Shown here: in pieces, positions 56,628-64,000 of the stretch
Layout of the letters: the number at the start of each line of letters is the position of its first letter
How positions within the stretch are numbered: position 1 is the stretch's first letter
NCBI RefSeq assembly: GCF_001436735.1
Contig: NZ_AYZE01000014.1
Coordinates: forward strand, 187,409 to 251,408
Source of the DNA: Liquorilactobacillus cacaonum DSM 21116
GTDB lineage: Bacteria > Bacillota > Bacilli > Lactobacillales > Lactobacillaceae
Reading direction: 5' to 3'
DNA: 64,000 nt
Position numbers and translations under genes: made by a program
The notes under the pieces: generated by a model
The model's database searches: none
What the model saw: the letters and a program-made list of their open reading frames with translations, nothing else
What the model was told of the DNA's origin: nothing

Positions 56628-57614
56628 ATGGCTAAAGATATTGGTATTGACTTGGGAACTGCTAATGTTTTAATTAATTTAAAGGGCAAAGGGATTGTCT
56701 TGAATGAACCATCAGTAGTTGCAATCGATACTCGAACAGGAAGGGTATTGGCTGTTGGATCAGAAGCCTACAAGATGGTCGGAAGAACTCCTAATAACAT
56801 TCGTGCAATTCGACCATTGAAGGATGGTGTAATTGCTGATTTTGATATGACCGAGCAGATGCTTTCATATTTTATAAAAAAACTTAATGTAAAAGGATTT
56901 ATGTCTAAACCAAGTATTTTGATTTGCTGCCCAACGAACACAACTTCGATTGAGCGCAAGGCTATTAGGCAAGCCGCAGAAAAATCTGGTGGTGGGAATG
57001 TTTATTTGGAAGAAGAGCCCAAAGTAGCGGCTATCGGTGCAGGACTAGATATTTTCCAACCACATGGTAGTATGGTAATTGATATTGGTGGTGGAACTAG
57101 TGATATAGCAGTTCTTTCGCTAGGTGACATTGTGGTAAGCCGTTCTTTGAGGGTGGCTGGAGATAGGTTGAATTTTGATATTATGACATATACTCGTAAG
57201 AGTCAAGGTCTTCAAATTGGTGAACGTACAGCTGAAAAAATTAAAATTGAAATTGGAACTGTTTTGGCAGATCATCGGAATGAAGAAATGGAGGTACGAG
57301 GACGCGATGTGGTAAACGGGTTACCGCGTACTATTACTTTGTCTTCTAATCAAATTGAAAGTGCACTTCATGACACAATGATGTCTGTAATTGATGCAGC
57401 AAAGGATGTTCTTGAGCAAACACCACCAGAATTATCTGCTGATATTATTGACCGTGGGATAGTTTTGACTGGCGGTGGTGCATTACTTGATGGGATAGAT
57501 CAACTATTTTCTGAGCATTTAAAAGTTCCAGTGATGGTTGCAGATTCACCGTTAGATGATGTCGCAATGGGGACAGGTTTCTTATTAGAACATATAGAAA
57601 AAAATAAGAAATAA
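56628..57614 (+). CDS. mbl: Rod-shape actin homologue Mbl (MreB family)
   Basis: A 328-residue bacterial actin that guides side-wall synthesis. The phosphate 1 motif IGIDLGTANVLI, the phosphate 2 motif VIDIGGGTSDIAVLS and the adenosine motif VLTGGGALLDGID are intact. Residues such as KGFMSKPSILICCPTNTTS follow Mbl more closely than MreB. Its place after murA is that of mbl. It probably works with the RodA encoded 600 nt downstream. Confidence 0.93.
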   Translation: MAKDIGIDLGTANVLINLKGKGIVLNEPSVVAIDTRTGRVLAVGSEAYKMVGRTPNNIRAIRPLKDGVIADFDMTEQMLSYFIKKLNVKGFMSKPSILICCPTNTTSIERKAIRQAAEKSGGGNVYLEEEPKVAAIGAGLDIFQPHGSMVIDIGGGTSDIAVLSLGDIVVSRSLRVAGDRLNFDIMTYTRKSQGLQIGERTAEKIKIEIGTVLADHRNEEMEVRGRDVVNGLPRTITLSSNQIESALHDTMMSVIDAAKDVLEQTPPELSADIIDRGIVLTGGGALLDGIDQLFSEHLKVPVMVADSPLDDVAMGTGFLLEHIEKNKK

Positions 57615-57641
57615 TTATGATTTAAGGGGGATAATTTCTTG

Positions 57642-57887
57642 ATGAAGCGGCTGATAATTTTAATTGTACGCGGATATCAAAAAGGAATTTCCCCTTTTTT
57701 TCCGCCAAGCTGTCGCTATTATCCTACTTGTTCAAATTATATGATTCAAGCAATCCAAATTCATGGAGCAATTAAGGGTTCGTTGATGGGGATTTTTAGA
57801 ATATTAAGATGTCATCCTTTTGTTAAAGGAGGATATGATCCAGTTCCAAAGAAGTTTAGTTTGAGGCGTAATAATGATACAAGATGA
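57642..57887 (+). CDS. yidD: Membrane protein insertion efficiency factor YidD
   Basis: An 81-residue basic protein of the YidD family, thought to help YidC insert membrane proteins. The hallmark cysteine pattern [12 protein letters not shown], then [24 protein letters not shown], is complete. TTG 57639 and ATG 57642 are both possible behind AAGGGGG. It follows mbl by 27 nt and is probably co-transcribed. Confidence 0.93.
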   Translation: MKRLIILIVRGYQKGISPFFPPSCRYYPTCSNYMIQAIQIHGAIKGSLMGIFRILRCHPFVKGGYDPVPKKFSLRRNNDTR

Positions 57888-57958
57888 TTTATGAAGTTAT
57901 GTAGTTAGTTTAAGAATAACAAATAATATTTGGATATTTAAAAAATGGGAGGAAGCTA

Positions 57959-58183
57959 GTGTCACGTAAAGAAAAAAGTATTGAGATAAAGGAAAATGAA
58001 CAAATTGTAGATGGGAAAACAGAAATTGTATTAACTGTAGGGTCACACAGCCTTGGAAAAATAAAAATTTCTGAACGGGGTTTTGTCGCCTTGCTCCCAA
58101 ATGGAGAGACATTTAAGACTAGTTCACATGACGAGGCTGTTAATTTATTGATTCGTGATTACCATCTTCATCGGGCAAATTAG
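57959..58183 (+). CDS. DUF2969 family protein
   Basis: A 74-residue, charged, soluble protein. The pattern of the family is seen: Lys-rich N-terminus, VGSHSLGKI, a beta-rich centre and a C-terminal helix with SHDEAVNLLIRDYHLH. DUF2969 is confined to lactic acid bacteria and usually stands between mbl/yidD and rodA, which suggests a role near the elongation machinery; no activity is known. GTG start, 5-6 nt after GGGAGG. Confidence 0.82.
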   Translation: MSRKEKSIEIKENEQIVDGKTEIVLTVGSHSLGKIKISERGFVALLPNGETFKTSSHDEAVNLLIRDYHLHRAN

Positions 58184-58217
58184 AATTTTTTGATGTAATG
58201 GTAAGGAAGGTGAAGAA

Positions 58218-59417
58218 TTGACTGAAAGACAGTTAACAAGAGCAGATAATAAAGATGCTAGAATTGATTATGGAATTATTTTTTCAGTTTTAGTATTAGC
58301 TGTAATCGGAATTGCTTCGATATATGTTGCTGCAAGTCACGATACAAGCACATCAAGTGTTACAAAAATGATATTGACGCAGGTAGTTTGGTATGCAATT
58401 GGAATTGTTGCAGTTATAATCATTATGCAATTTGATGCCGAACAACTTTGGAAGTTAGCTCCAATCGCATATGGAGTTGGGATATTTCTCTTAGTGTCTG
58501 TGTTATTTTTATATAGTCGTGCATATTTTAATAGTACAGGGGCTAAAAGTTGGTTTGCAATTGGTAGTTTGACATTTCAACCATCTGAACTTATGAAACC
58601 TGCATATATAATGATGTTGGCACGTGTGGTTTCTAAGCACAATAACGAATATATTGAACATACATCAAATAGTGATTGGAAGTTATTATTTAAAATGGTA
58701 GCTTGGACATTGCCAATTGCAGTTTTATTGAAGTTGCAAAATGATTTTGGAACAATGCTTGTTTTTTTTGCGATTTTTGGTGGTGTTGTAATTGTTTCAG
58801 GAATAACATGGAAGATTATTGCACCAATAGCAATAGCAGGTGGTTTTTTAGGAACGACCGCGATTGTTTTAGTGATATATGGAAGAGATGTTCTTGAACA
58901 AATTGGATTCAAGACGTATCAATTTGATCGTATTGAAGCATGGTTAAATCCATCTGCTAATACATCTTCTACGAGTTATCAATTGTGGCAAAGTATGAAA
59001 GCAGTTGGTTCGGGAAAGTTACTTGGAAAGGGCTTTGATGTATCTAATGTATATGTTCCGGTCCGAGAGTCAGATATGATTTTTTCAGTAATCGGAGAAA
59101 ACTTTGGCTTTATTGGTGGGTGTGTTTTAATATTTTTATACTTGTTATTAATTTTTCAAATGATTCAGGTTACTTTTGATACAAAGAATGAATTTTATGC
59201 GTATCTTTCAACTGGTGTTATTATGATGGTTTTATTCCACGTTTTTGAGAACATTGGTATGAGTATTGGTCTATTACCTTTGACGGGGATTCCACTACCA
59301 TTTATAAGCCAAGGTGGTTCATCGCTAATTGGTAATATGATAGGTGTTGGAATAATAATGTCTATGAGATATCACAATAAGAGTTATATGTTTAGCAACA
59401 GTAAGGATTTTCATTGA
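58218..59417 (+). CDS. rodA: SEDS-family peptidoglycan polymerase RodA
   Basis: A 399-residue, ten-helix membrane glycosyltransferase that polymerises lipid II in the elongasome. The conserved stretch FQPSELMK (after SWFAIGSLT), the QNDFGTM motif and the C-terminal LPLTGIPLPFISQGGSSL are intact. The context of mbl and DUF2969 favours RodA over FtsW. Starts at TTG after AAGGTGAAG. A long hairpin terminator follows. Confidence 0.92.
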   Translation: MTERQLTRADNKDARIDYGIIFSVLVLAVIGIASIYVAASHDTSTSSVTKMILTQVVWYAIGIVAVIIIMQFDAEQLWKLAPIAYGVGIFLLVSVLFLYSRAYFNSTGAKSWFAIGSLTFQPSELMKPAYIMMLARVVSKHNNEYIEHTSNSDWKLLFKMVAWTLPIAVLLKLQNDFGTMLVFFAIFGGVVIVSGITWKIIAPIAIAGGFLGTTAIVLVIYGRDVLEQIGFKTYQFDRIEAWLNPSANTSSTSYQLWQSMKAVGSGKLLGKGFDVSNVYVPVRESDMIFSVIGENFGFIGGCVLIFLYLLLIFQMIQVTFDTKNEFYAYLSTGVIMMVLFHVFENIGMSIGLLPLTGIPLPFISQGGSSLIGNMIGVGIIMSMRYHNKSYMFSNSKDFH

Positions 59418-59483
59418 CCACGTTAAAAATATGACGTGAGATAATTAAAAAATTGATGAACTGAGTAAGTTAATGTTCTCTTG

Positions 59484-59533
59484 CTAAGAGGCTGAGTTAG
59501 GATGAAAATTCTAGTCCAGTCTTTTTCTCTTAG
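59484..59533 (+). terminator. Terminator of the mbl-rodA unit
   Basis: GGCTGAGTTAG pairs with CTAGTCCAGTC with wobbles and is followed by T5. An outer CTAAGAG/CTCTTAG pair encloses the whole. Confidence 0.65.
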
Positions 59534-59673
59534 CTAAAATATTTTTGTGACAAACAAAAGCAAAGTAGAAGTAATTTTAACAATTTTTAAATGTATATAT
59601 TAGATTACTAGACTTTTTTCAAATTAGGTCTTGTACTATAATAATTTTTAGAACAAAGAAGGGGTTGGCTAAA

Positions 59674-60027
59674 TTGAAAAAAATGTATTGTTACAATCGC
59701 TGTAGTACTTGTGCAAAAGCAAGAAATTGGCTTAACCAAAATAATGTTACTTTTGAGGAAATCGACATTGTAGGTACACCACCAACAAAGGAAGAACTAT
59801 TGAAGTTAATTAAGGAAGGAAATTACCCACTCAGATATTTTTTTAATACAAGTGGAATTCATTACCGTGAGTTGGGGTTAAAGGATAAAGTTTCATCAAT
59901 GAGTGCTGAAGAGGCTAGCGAGTTACTTGCTAATGATGGCAAATTAATTAAAAGACCTTTAATGATTGAAGACAATCATTTTACTTGCGGATTTAAAGTT
60001 GATGTCTATGAAAAAGAATGGTTGTAG
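59674..60027 (+). CDS. ArsC/Spx-family thioredoxin-fold protein (YusI/YffB-like)
   Basis: A 117-residue protein of the ArsC-like thioredoxin fold. The N-terminal CxxC (Cys10, Cys13 in NRCSTCAKA), the TPPTKEEL turn and the KRPLMIEDN strand mark the family. It resembles YusI-type proteins more than Spx, since the RNA-polymerase-binding Gly of Spx cannot be assigned here. Role in arsenate reduction is unproven; a thiol redox role is likely. TTG 59674 is preferred (nine bases from AAGGGG) over TTG 59665. Confidence 0.8.
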   Translation: MKKMYCYNRCSTCAKARNWLNQNNVTFEEIDIVGTPPTKEELLKLIKEGNYPLRYFFNTSGIHYRELGLKDKVSSMSAEEASELLANDGKLIKRPLMIEDNHFTCGFKVDVYEKEWL

Positions 60028-60092
60028 TAGTAAAAGCTGATTATTTGTTTTTTTAGTTATTAATAAAAATTAAAAACTGATGTATTTTCTAA

Positions 60093-60121
60093 TTGAAAAC
60101 GATTCGCAATTAAGATAAAAT
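60093..60121 (+). promoter_or_regulatory. suf operon promoter with Fur-like box
   Basis: TTGAAA (60093-60098), 17-nt spacer, TAAAAT (60116-60121). TGAAAACGATTCGCA (60094-60108), overlapping the -35, agrees at 10 of 14 defined positions with the Fur-family 7-1-7 box TGATAATnATTATCA. Confidence 0.5.
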
Positions 60122-60152
60122 TAGAGTGTGTTCTAAATTGGAGGAATTGATG

Positions 60153-60932
60153 ATGTCAACACTTGAGATAAAAGATTTACATGTATCAATTGAAGGGAAA
60201 AACATTTTAAAAGGTGTCAATTTGACGATGAAGACCGGCGAGATTCATGCCATCATGGGGCCAAATGGAACGGGAAAATCGACTCTTTCAGAAGCTATCA
60301 TGGGTCACCCGGCATATAAGGTTACTCAAGGTGAAGTTTTATTGAATGGCGAGAATATTCTTGGGTTGCCAGTAGATGAACGTGCGCGTGCAGGATTATT
60401 TTTGGCAATGCAATATCCAGCTGAAATTCCTGGAGTAACAAATGCAGAATTTATTAGAGGAGCAATTAATGCTCGTAGACCAGAAGATGATGCGCTTTCT
60501 ATTAGAAGTTTTTTGAAACAATTGGATGAAACCATGTCTGTCTTAGATATGACTGAAGAAATGGCAGATCGATATCTTAACGAAGGATTTTCCGGCGGTG
60601 AAAAAAAGCGAAATGAAATTTTGCAATTAATGATGATTAAACCGAAGTTTGCTATTCTTGATGAAATTGATTCAGGATTAGATATTGATGCACTAAAGGT
60701 TGTTTCGCGTGGAGTTAATAAGATGAGAGGACCAGAATTTGGTTCTTTAATTATTACTCATTATCAACGTTTATTGAATTATATTGTTCCAGATGTGGTT
60801 CATGTAATGATGGGTGGCCGAATTGTTAAACAAGGCGGGCCTGAACTTGCGAAGAGACTTGAAGATGAGGGCTATGCAGGTTTGAGAGATGAGCTTGGAT
60901 TAGATATCAAGCTTGTTGATGAAGATGCATAG
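60153..60932 (+). CDS. sufC: Fe-S assembly ATPase SufC
   Basis: SufC is the soluble ABC-type ATPase of the SufBCD scaffold for iron-sulfur clusters. The 259-residue protein has Walker A GPNGTGKST, the signature FSGGEKKRNE typical of SufC, Walker B FAILDEIDSGLD and the switch His in ITHYQRLL. Two ATGs stand at 60150 and 60153 behind GGAGG; the second has better spacing. First gene of sufC-D-S-U-B. Confidence 0.96.
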   Translation: MSTLEIKDLHVSIEGKNILKGVNLTMKTGEIHAIMGPNGTGKSTLSEAIMGHPAYKVTQGEVLLNGENILGLPVDERARAGLFLAMQYPAEIPGVTNAEFIRGAINARRPEDDALSIRSFLKQLDETMSVLDMTEEMADRYLNEGFSGGEKKRNEILQLMMIKPKFAILDEIDSGLDIDALKVVSRGVNKMRGPEFGSLIITHYQRLLNYIVPDVVHVMMGGRIVKQGGPELAKRLEDEGYAGLRDELGLDIKLVDEDA

Positions 60933-60946
60933 AGATGGGGTGAATT

Positions 60947-62239
60947 ATGACGGTTGAATTTGAGAATTATCCTGAAATTAAAAGTTATGCAAAGAGTGTA
61001 ACTGAACCAAAGTGGTTTACTGATATAAGAGTTAAAGCATTAGAGTCACAACCAAAACTTGAATTACCAAATTTTGAGAAAATTAGGTATCATAGATGGC
61101 CGATTCAGTTAAAAGAAAAGTTGAAGAAAGTTTCTTCAAATGCTGAACTTTTAGATGATTTACCAATTGAAGATGCTAAACATCTTGTTGTCCAATTGGG
61201 GCAAGATACGCTTCAGAAAAGTGGGCTCACAACTTTTGAAGAACAAGGTGTAGTTATTTGTGACTGGCAAGAAGCACTTGAGAAACATAGTGGCTTAGTT
61301 CAAAAATATTTCATGCAAAAAGCTATAAAATTTGATGAAGATTTATTAACTGCACAACATGTTGCTAATTTGACAAGTGGATTGTTTATTTATGTACCTA
61401 AAAACACGGTTGTTAAGGAACCACTAACTACTTATTTTGTTCAAGATTCAACACAAAAAAACGATTATGTACATCATGTTATTTTGGTGGTTGATAGTAA
61501 TAGTGAATTTTCCTATCTTGAAAATTTGATGACGGTTGGCTCTGAAAAAACAACAGCCAATATTATCGTTGAAGTTATCGCGCAGGCAGATAGTCATATT
61601 AAATTTGCAAGTGTGGATCGCTTGGGCGCAAACACCACAACTTATCTTAATCGTAGAGGATACCTCGAAAGAAATTCCAAGATTGATTGGTCAATGGGTA
61701 TGATGAATGATGGTAATATTGTTGGAGATTTTGATTCTGATTTAGTTGGTGATGGAGCTCATTCGGAGGTCAAAGTCGTTGCAATTTCAACTGGTAAACA
61801 GGTCCAAGGAATTGATACACGTGTTACAAATATTGGGCGACATACGATTGGGCACATTCTGCAACATGGGGTAATTTTATCACGGTCAACGCTTACATTT
61901 AATGGAATTGGTCATATCATTAAAGGAGCAAAAGGTGCTGATGCGCAACAAGAAAGTCGTGTTTTGATGCTCTCAACCAAGGCTAAAGGTGATGCTAATC
62001 CAATATTGTTAATTGACGATAATGATGTTACGGCCGGTCATGCAGCTAGTGTTGGGCGTGTCAATCAGGAACAACTTTATTATTTGATGAGCAGAGGATT
62101 ACCAAAGAAAGTTGCTGAAAGATTAGTAATTAGAGGCTTTTTGGGGCCTGTATTGGCAGCAATTCCCTCTAAAGTAATTGAAGAACAATTAAAGGTTACA
62201 ATCGAAAGGAAGCTTGTCGATGGCCAAAAAGATGAATAA
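60947..62239 (+). CDS. sufD: Fe-S assembly scaffold protein SufD
   Basis: The 430-residue SufD partners SufB and SufC in the scaffold. It shows the N-terminal helical part, then the long right-handed beta-helix with the closing motif VGRVNQEQLYYLMSRGLPKK that is common to SufB and SufD. It lies 14 nt after sufC and overlaps sufS by 20 nt. Confidence 0.95.
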   Translation: MTVEFENYPEIKSYAKSVTEPKWFTDIRVKALESQPKLELPNFEKIRYHRWPIQLKEKLKKVSSNAELLDDLPIEDAKHLVVQLGQDTLQKSGLTTFEEQGVVICDWQEALEKHSGLVQKYFMQKAIKFDEDLLTAQHVANLTSGLFIYVPKNTVVKEPLTTYFVQDSTQKNDYVHHVILVVDSNSEFSYLENLMTVGSEKTTANIIVEVIAQADSHIKFASVDRLGANTTTYLNRRGYLERNSKIDWSMGMMNDGNIVGDFDSDLVGDGAHSEVKVVAISTGKQVQGIDTRVTNIGRHTIGHILQHGVILSRSTLTFNGIGHIIKGAKGADAQQESRVLMLSTKAKGDANPILLIDDNDVTAGHAASVGRVNQEQLYYLMSRGLPKKVAERLVIRGFLGPVLAAIPSKVIEEQLKVTIERKLVDGQKDE

Positions 62240-63458
62240 TCTTAGTGAGGATTTTCCAATTTTACAACAAAAGGTAAATGACGAGCAGTTGGTTTATCTT
62301 GATAATGCAGCAACTACACAAAAGCCGCGCGCAGTTGTTGAGGCAATTACAAATTATTATTATCATGATAATGCTAATGTCCATCGTGGTGTTCATACAC
62401 TTGCTGAACGAGCAACTGCTCAATTTGAAGCTGTTAGGAAGAAAGTTGCTCATTTTATTAATGCATCTAGTGAAGAGGAAATTATTTATACAAAAGGTAC
62501 AACTGAGGGATTGAATTGGATTGCAGCTAGTTATGGTGAGACTTTTTTAAAGCCGGGAGATGAGATTGTTATTTCCTATATGGAACATCATAGTAATCTT
62601 GTTCCCTGGCAAAATCTCGCAAAAAAAAAGGGTGCCGTTTTAAAATATATTGATTTGCTCCCTGATGGTCAGTTGGATATGGATAGTGCATATAAGCAAA
62701 TTACAGATAAGACTGTAATTGTTTCGCTTGCACATGCATCGAATGTTTTAGGAGCTGTTAACCCAATTGCGGAAGTTACTAAAATTGCACATCTGCATGG
62801 TGCAATTATGGTGGTTGATGGAGCACAATCTACACCACACATGAAAATTGATGTTCAAGCACTGGGAATTGATTTTTTTGCATTTTCTGGACACAAATTG
62901 ATGGCACCAACTGGAATTGGAATTCTTTGGGGAAAAAGTGAATTGTTAGATAAAATGCCGCCCCTTGAATTTGGCGGTGAGATGATTGATTGGGTGCAGC
63001 TTCAAAAGACAACTTATAAGAAGGCGCCTTGGAAATTTGAGGGTGGTACTCAAAATATTGCTGGTGTTATTGGATTAGGAGCAGCAATTGATTATCTTGA
63101 AAGTATTGGTATGGAAAATATTGCAAGTTATGAAAAGACTTTGATTGCTAATGTATTGCCTGAAATGCTAAATATTCAAGGAATAGAAATTTATGGACCA
63201 TTAGATCCGGAAAAACGAACAGGTATTATTTCTTTTAACTTGAAAGGATTGCATCCACATGATGTAGCAACTGCTCTTGATATGGAAGGTGTTGCAATTA
63301 GGGCAGGCCACCATTGTGCACAGCCTTTAATGGAATATTTAAATGTTGCAGCAACAGCACGTGCAAGTTTTTATGTTTATAATACAGTTGCAGATGGGAA
63401 AAAGTTGATAGAAGCAATCAAAGCGACAAAGGAGTTCTTTAATAATGGGATTGTCTAG
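62220..63458 (+). CDS. sufS: Cysteine desulfurase SufS
   Basis: A group II PLP-dependent desulfurase that takes sulfur from cysteine for cluster assembly. The 412-residue protein has YLDNAATTQKP, the His before PLP in SISMEHHSN-type sequence (YMEHHSNLVPWQ), the Schiff-base lysine in FSGHKLMAPTG and the catalytic Cys in RAGHHCAQP. ATG 62220 is 8 nt from AAAGGAA; the TTG at 62214 is too near. It overlaps sufD and sufU. Confidence 0.96.
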   Translation: MAKKMNNLSEDFPILQQKVNDEQLVYLDNAATTQKPRAVVEAITNYYYHDNANVHRGVHTLAERATAQFEAVRKKVAHFINASSEEEIIYTKGTTEGLNWIAASYGETFLKPGDEIVISYMEHHSNLVPWQNLAKKKGAVLKYIDLLPDGQLDMDSAYKQITDKTVIVSLAHASNVLGAVNPIAEVTKIAHLHGAIMVVDGAQSTPHMKIDVQALGIDFFAFSGHKLMAPTGIGILWGKSELLDKMPPLEFGGEMIDWVQLQKTTYKKAPWKFEGGTQNIAGVIGLGAAIDYLESIGMENIASYEKTLIANVLPEMLNIQGIEIYGPLDPEKRTGIISFNLKGLHPHDVATALDMEGVAIRAGHHCAQPLMEYLNVAATARASFYVYNTVADGKKLIEAIKATKEFFNNGIV

Positions 63459-63915
63459 ACTAGATAATTTATACAGACAAATGATTTTGGAACATGCCTC
63501 TCATCCACATCATCATGGGACACTTGAAAACGCTGATCATCAATTAGAATTAAGGAATCCAACATGTGGGGATGTTCTTACTGTCCAGGTGGTCATGCAA
63601 GCTGGCAAAGTTTCCGATGTGGCTTTTTCGGGATCTGGGTGTACAATTAGTCAAGCTTCGGCGAGTATGATGACTGATGAAGTAATTGGAAAAACACCAA
63701 TTCAAGTAGAACAGATGGTAATGACCTTTTCGAAGATGGTAACTGGTGAAAGTACTAAAAATGTTGAGGAAATTCTTGGAGATGCTACGATTCTTGAAGG
63801 TGTAGCTCAATTTCCAGCTAGAATAAAATGTGCAACATTAGCTTGGAAAGCAATTTATCAAGCAATCGAAAATGGTAATAAAGAGTCAACAATTGGTTTT
63901 ATGAGACATGACTGA
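63445..63915 (+). CDS. sufU: Zinc-dependent sulfurtransferase SufU
   Basis: SufU accepts sulfur from SufS and passes it to the SufBCD scaffold. The 156-residue protein has the IscU fold with zinc ligands Cys41 and Asp43 (NPTCGDVL), Cys66 (SGSGCTIS) and a late Cys (RIKCATLAW), plus the insert between helices that marks SufU. It overlaps sufS by 14 nt. Confidence 0.96.
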   Translation: MGLSRLDNLYRQMILEHASHPHHHGTLENADHQLELRNPTCGDVLTVQVVMQAGKVSDVAFSGSGCTISQASASMMTDEVIGKTPIQVEQMVMTFSKMVTGESTKNVEEILGDATILEGVAQFPARIKCATLAWKAIYQAIENGNKESTIGFMRHD

Positions 63916-63939
63916 TTATACATTATAGGAGGGAACAAT

Positions 63940-64000
63940 ATGGCAGATGCGACTACACTTGGTTTAGGTGGCGAATATAAATATGGTTTTAAGGATGATA
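63940..64000 (+). CDS. sufB: Fe-S assembly scaffold protein SufB, N-terminal fragment
   Basis: The last 61 nt open a frame beginning MADATTLGLGGEYKYGFKDD, which matches the start of SufB in order and place (after sufU). A strong GGAGGG site precedes ATG 63940. The gene runs out of the window. Confidence 0.85.
   Translation, partial: MADATTLGLGGEYKYGFKDD

Overview
The window is a visibly AT-rich chromosomal segment of a low-GC Gram-positive bacterium, almost certainly a member of the Lactobacillaceae. The gene orders rpsO-rnjB-TPR-tuf-tig-clpX, gnd followed by a response regulator and kinase, recU-pbp1A / ypsA-gpsB-rnpB-ypsC, tdk-prfA-prmC-ywlC-upp-atp, DUF1146-murA-mbl-yidD-DUF2969-rodA and sufCDSUB are all familiar from lactobacilli and bacilli. 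Strong purine-rich Shine-Dalgarno sites, frequent TTG/GTG starts, MurT/GatD, an RNase J2-type protein and DUF2969 agree. The species is not identified. No insertion sequence, prophage, tRNA, rRNA or CRISPR array was seen.

Layout. 1-9.3 kb: end of rpsO, asd-dapA (aspartate/DAP route), rnjB, a TPR protein, tuf with two tandem promoters, tig and clpX. 9.4-13.3 kb: gnd and an OmpR-type two-component system. 13.4-17.5 kb: an unusual trio (APH-fold kinase, class III PLP enzyme, GtrA membrane protein) and a secreted or anchored DRGH nuclease. 17.7-24.4 kb: pbp1A and recU on the minus strand, ypsA, gpsB, the type B RNase P RNA and ypsC on the plus strand, then a divergent pair (RNase HI-like / EbsA-like). 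24.5-26.2 kb: fhs.

26.7-32.6 kb is the main accessory locus. It is a tight seven-gene operon with a divergent glycerophosphodiester phosphodiesterase, a complete YnjB-like ABC importer, an unrecognised 151-residue protein and a PHP-family metallohydrolase. It looks like an uptake and hydrolysis system for an organophosphate or phosphodiester, preceded by a palindrome at operator position. Next come a structured RNA-like leader with a small conserved-looking protein (32.7-33.2 kb), a short-ORF/hairpin locus, a minus-strand pair of TIM-barrel enzymes (one a divergent MetF relative), a HAD phosphatase, an MFS exporter, a phosphatase-serine hydrolase pair, manA and gatD/murT.

43.5-64 kb is core housekeeping: thymidine kinase, peptide release and its modification, tRNA t6A synthesis, uracil salvage, the complete eight-gene F1Fo-ATPase operon with a cre-like site upstream, the envelope-elongation cluster (murA, mbl, yidD, rodA) and the SUF iron-sulfur operon, which runs off the end inside sufB.
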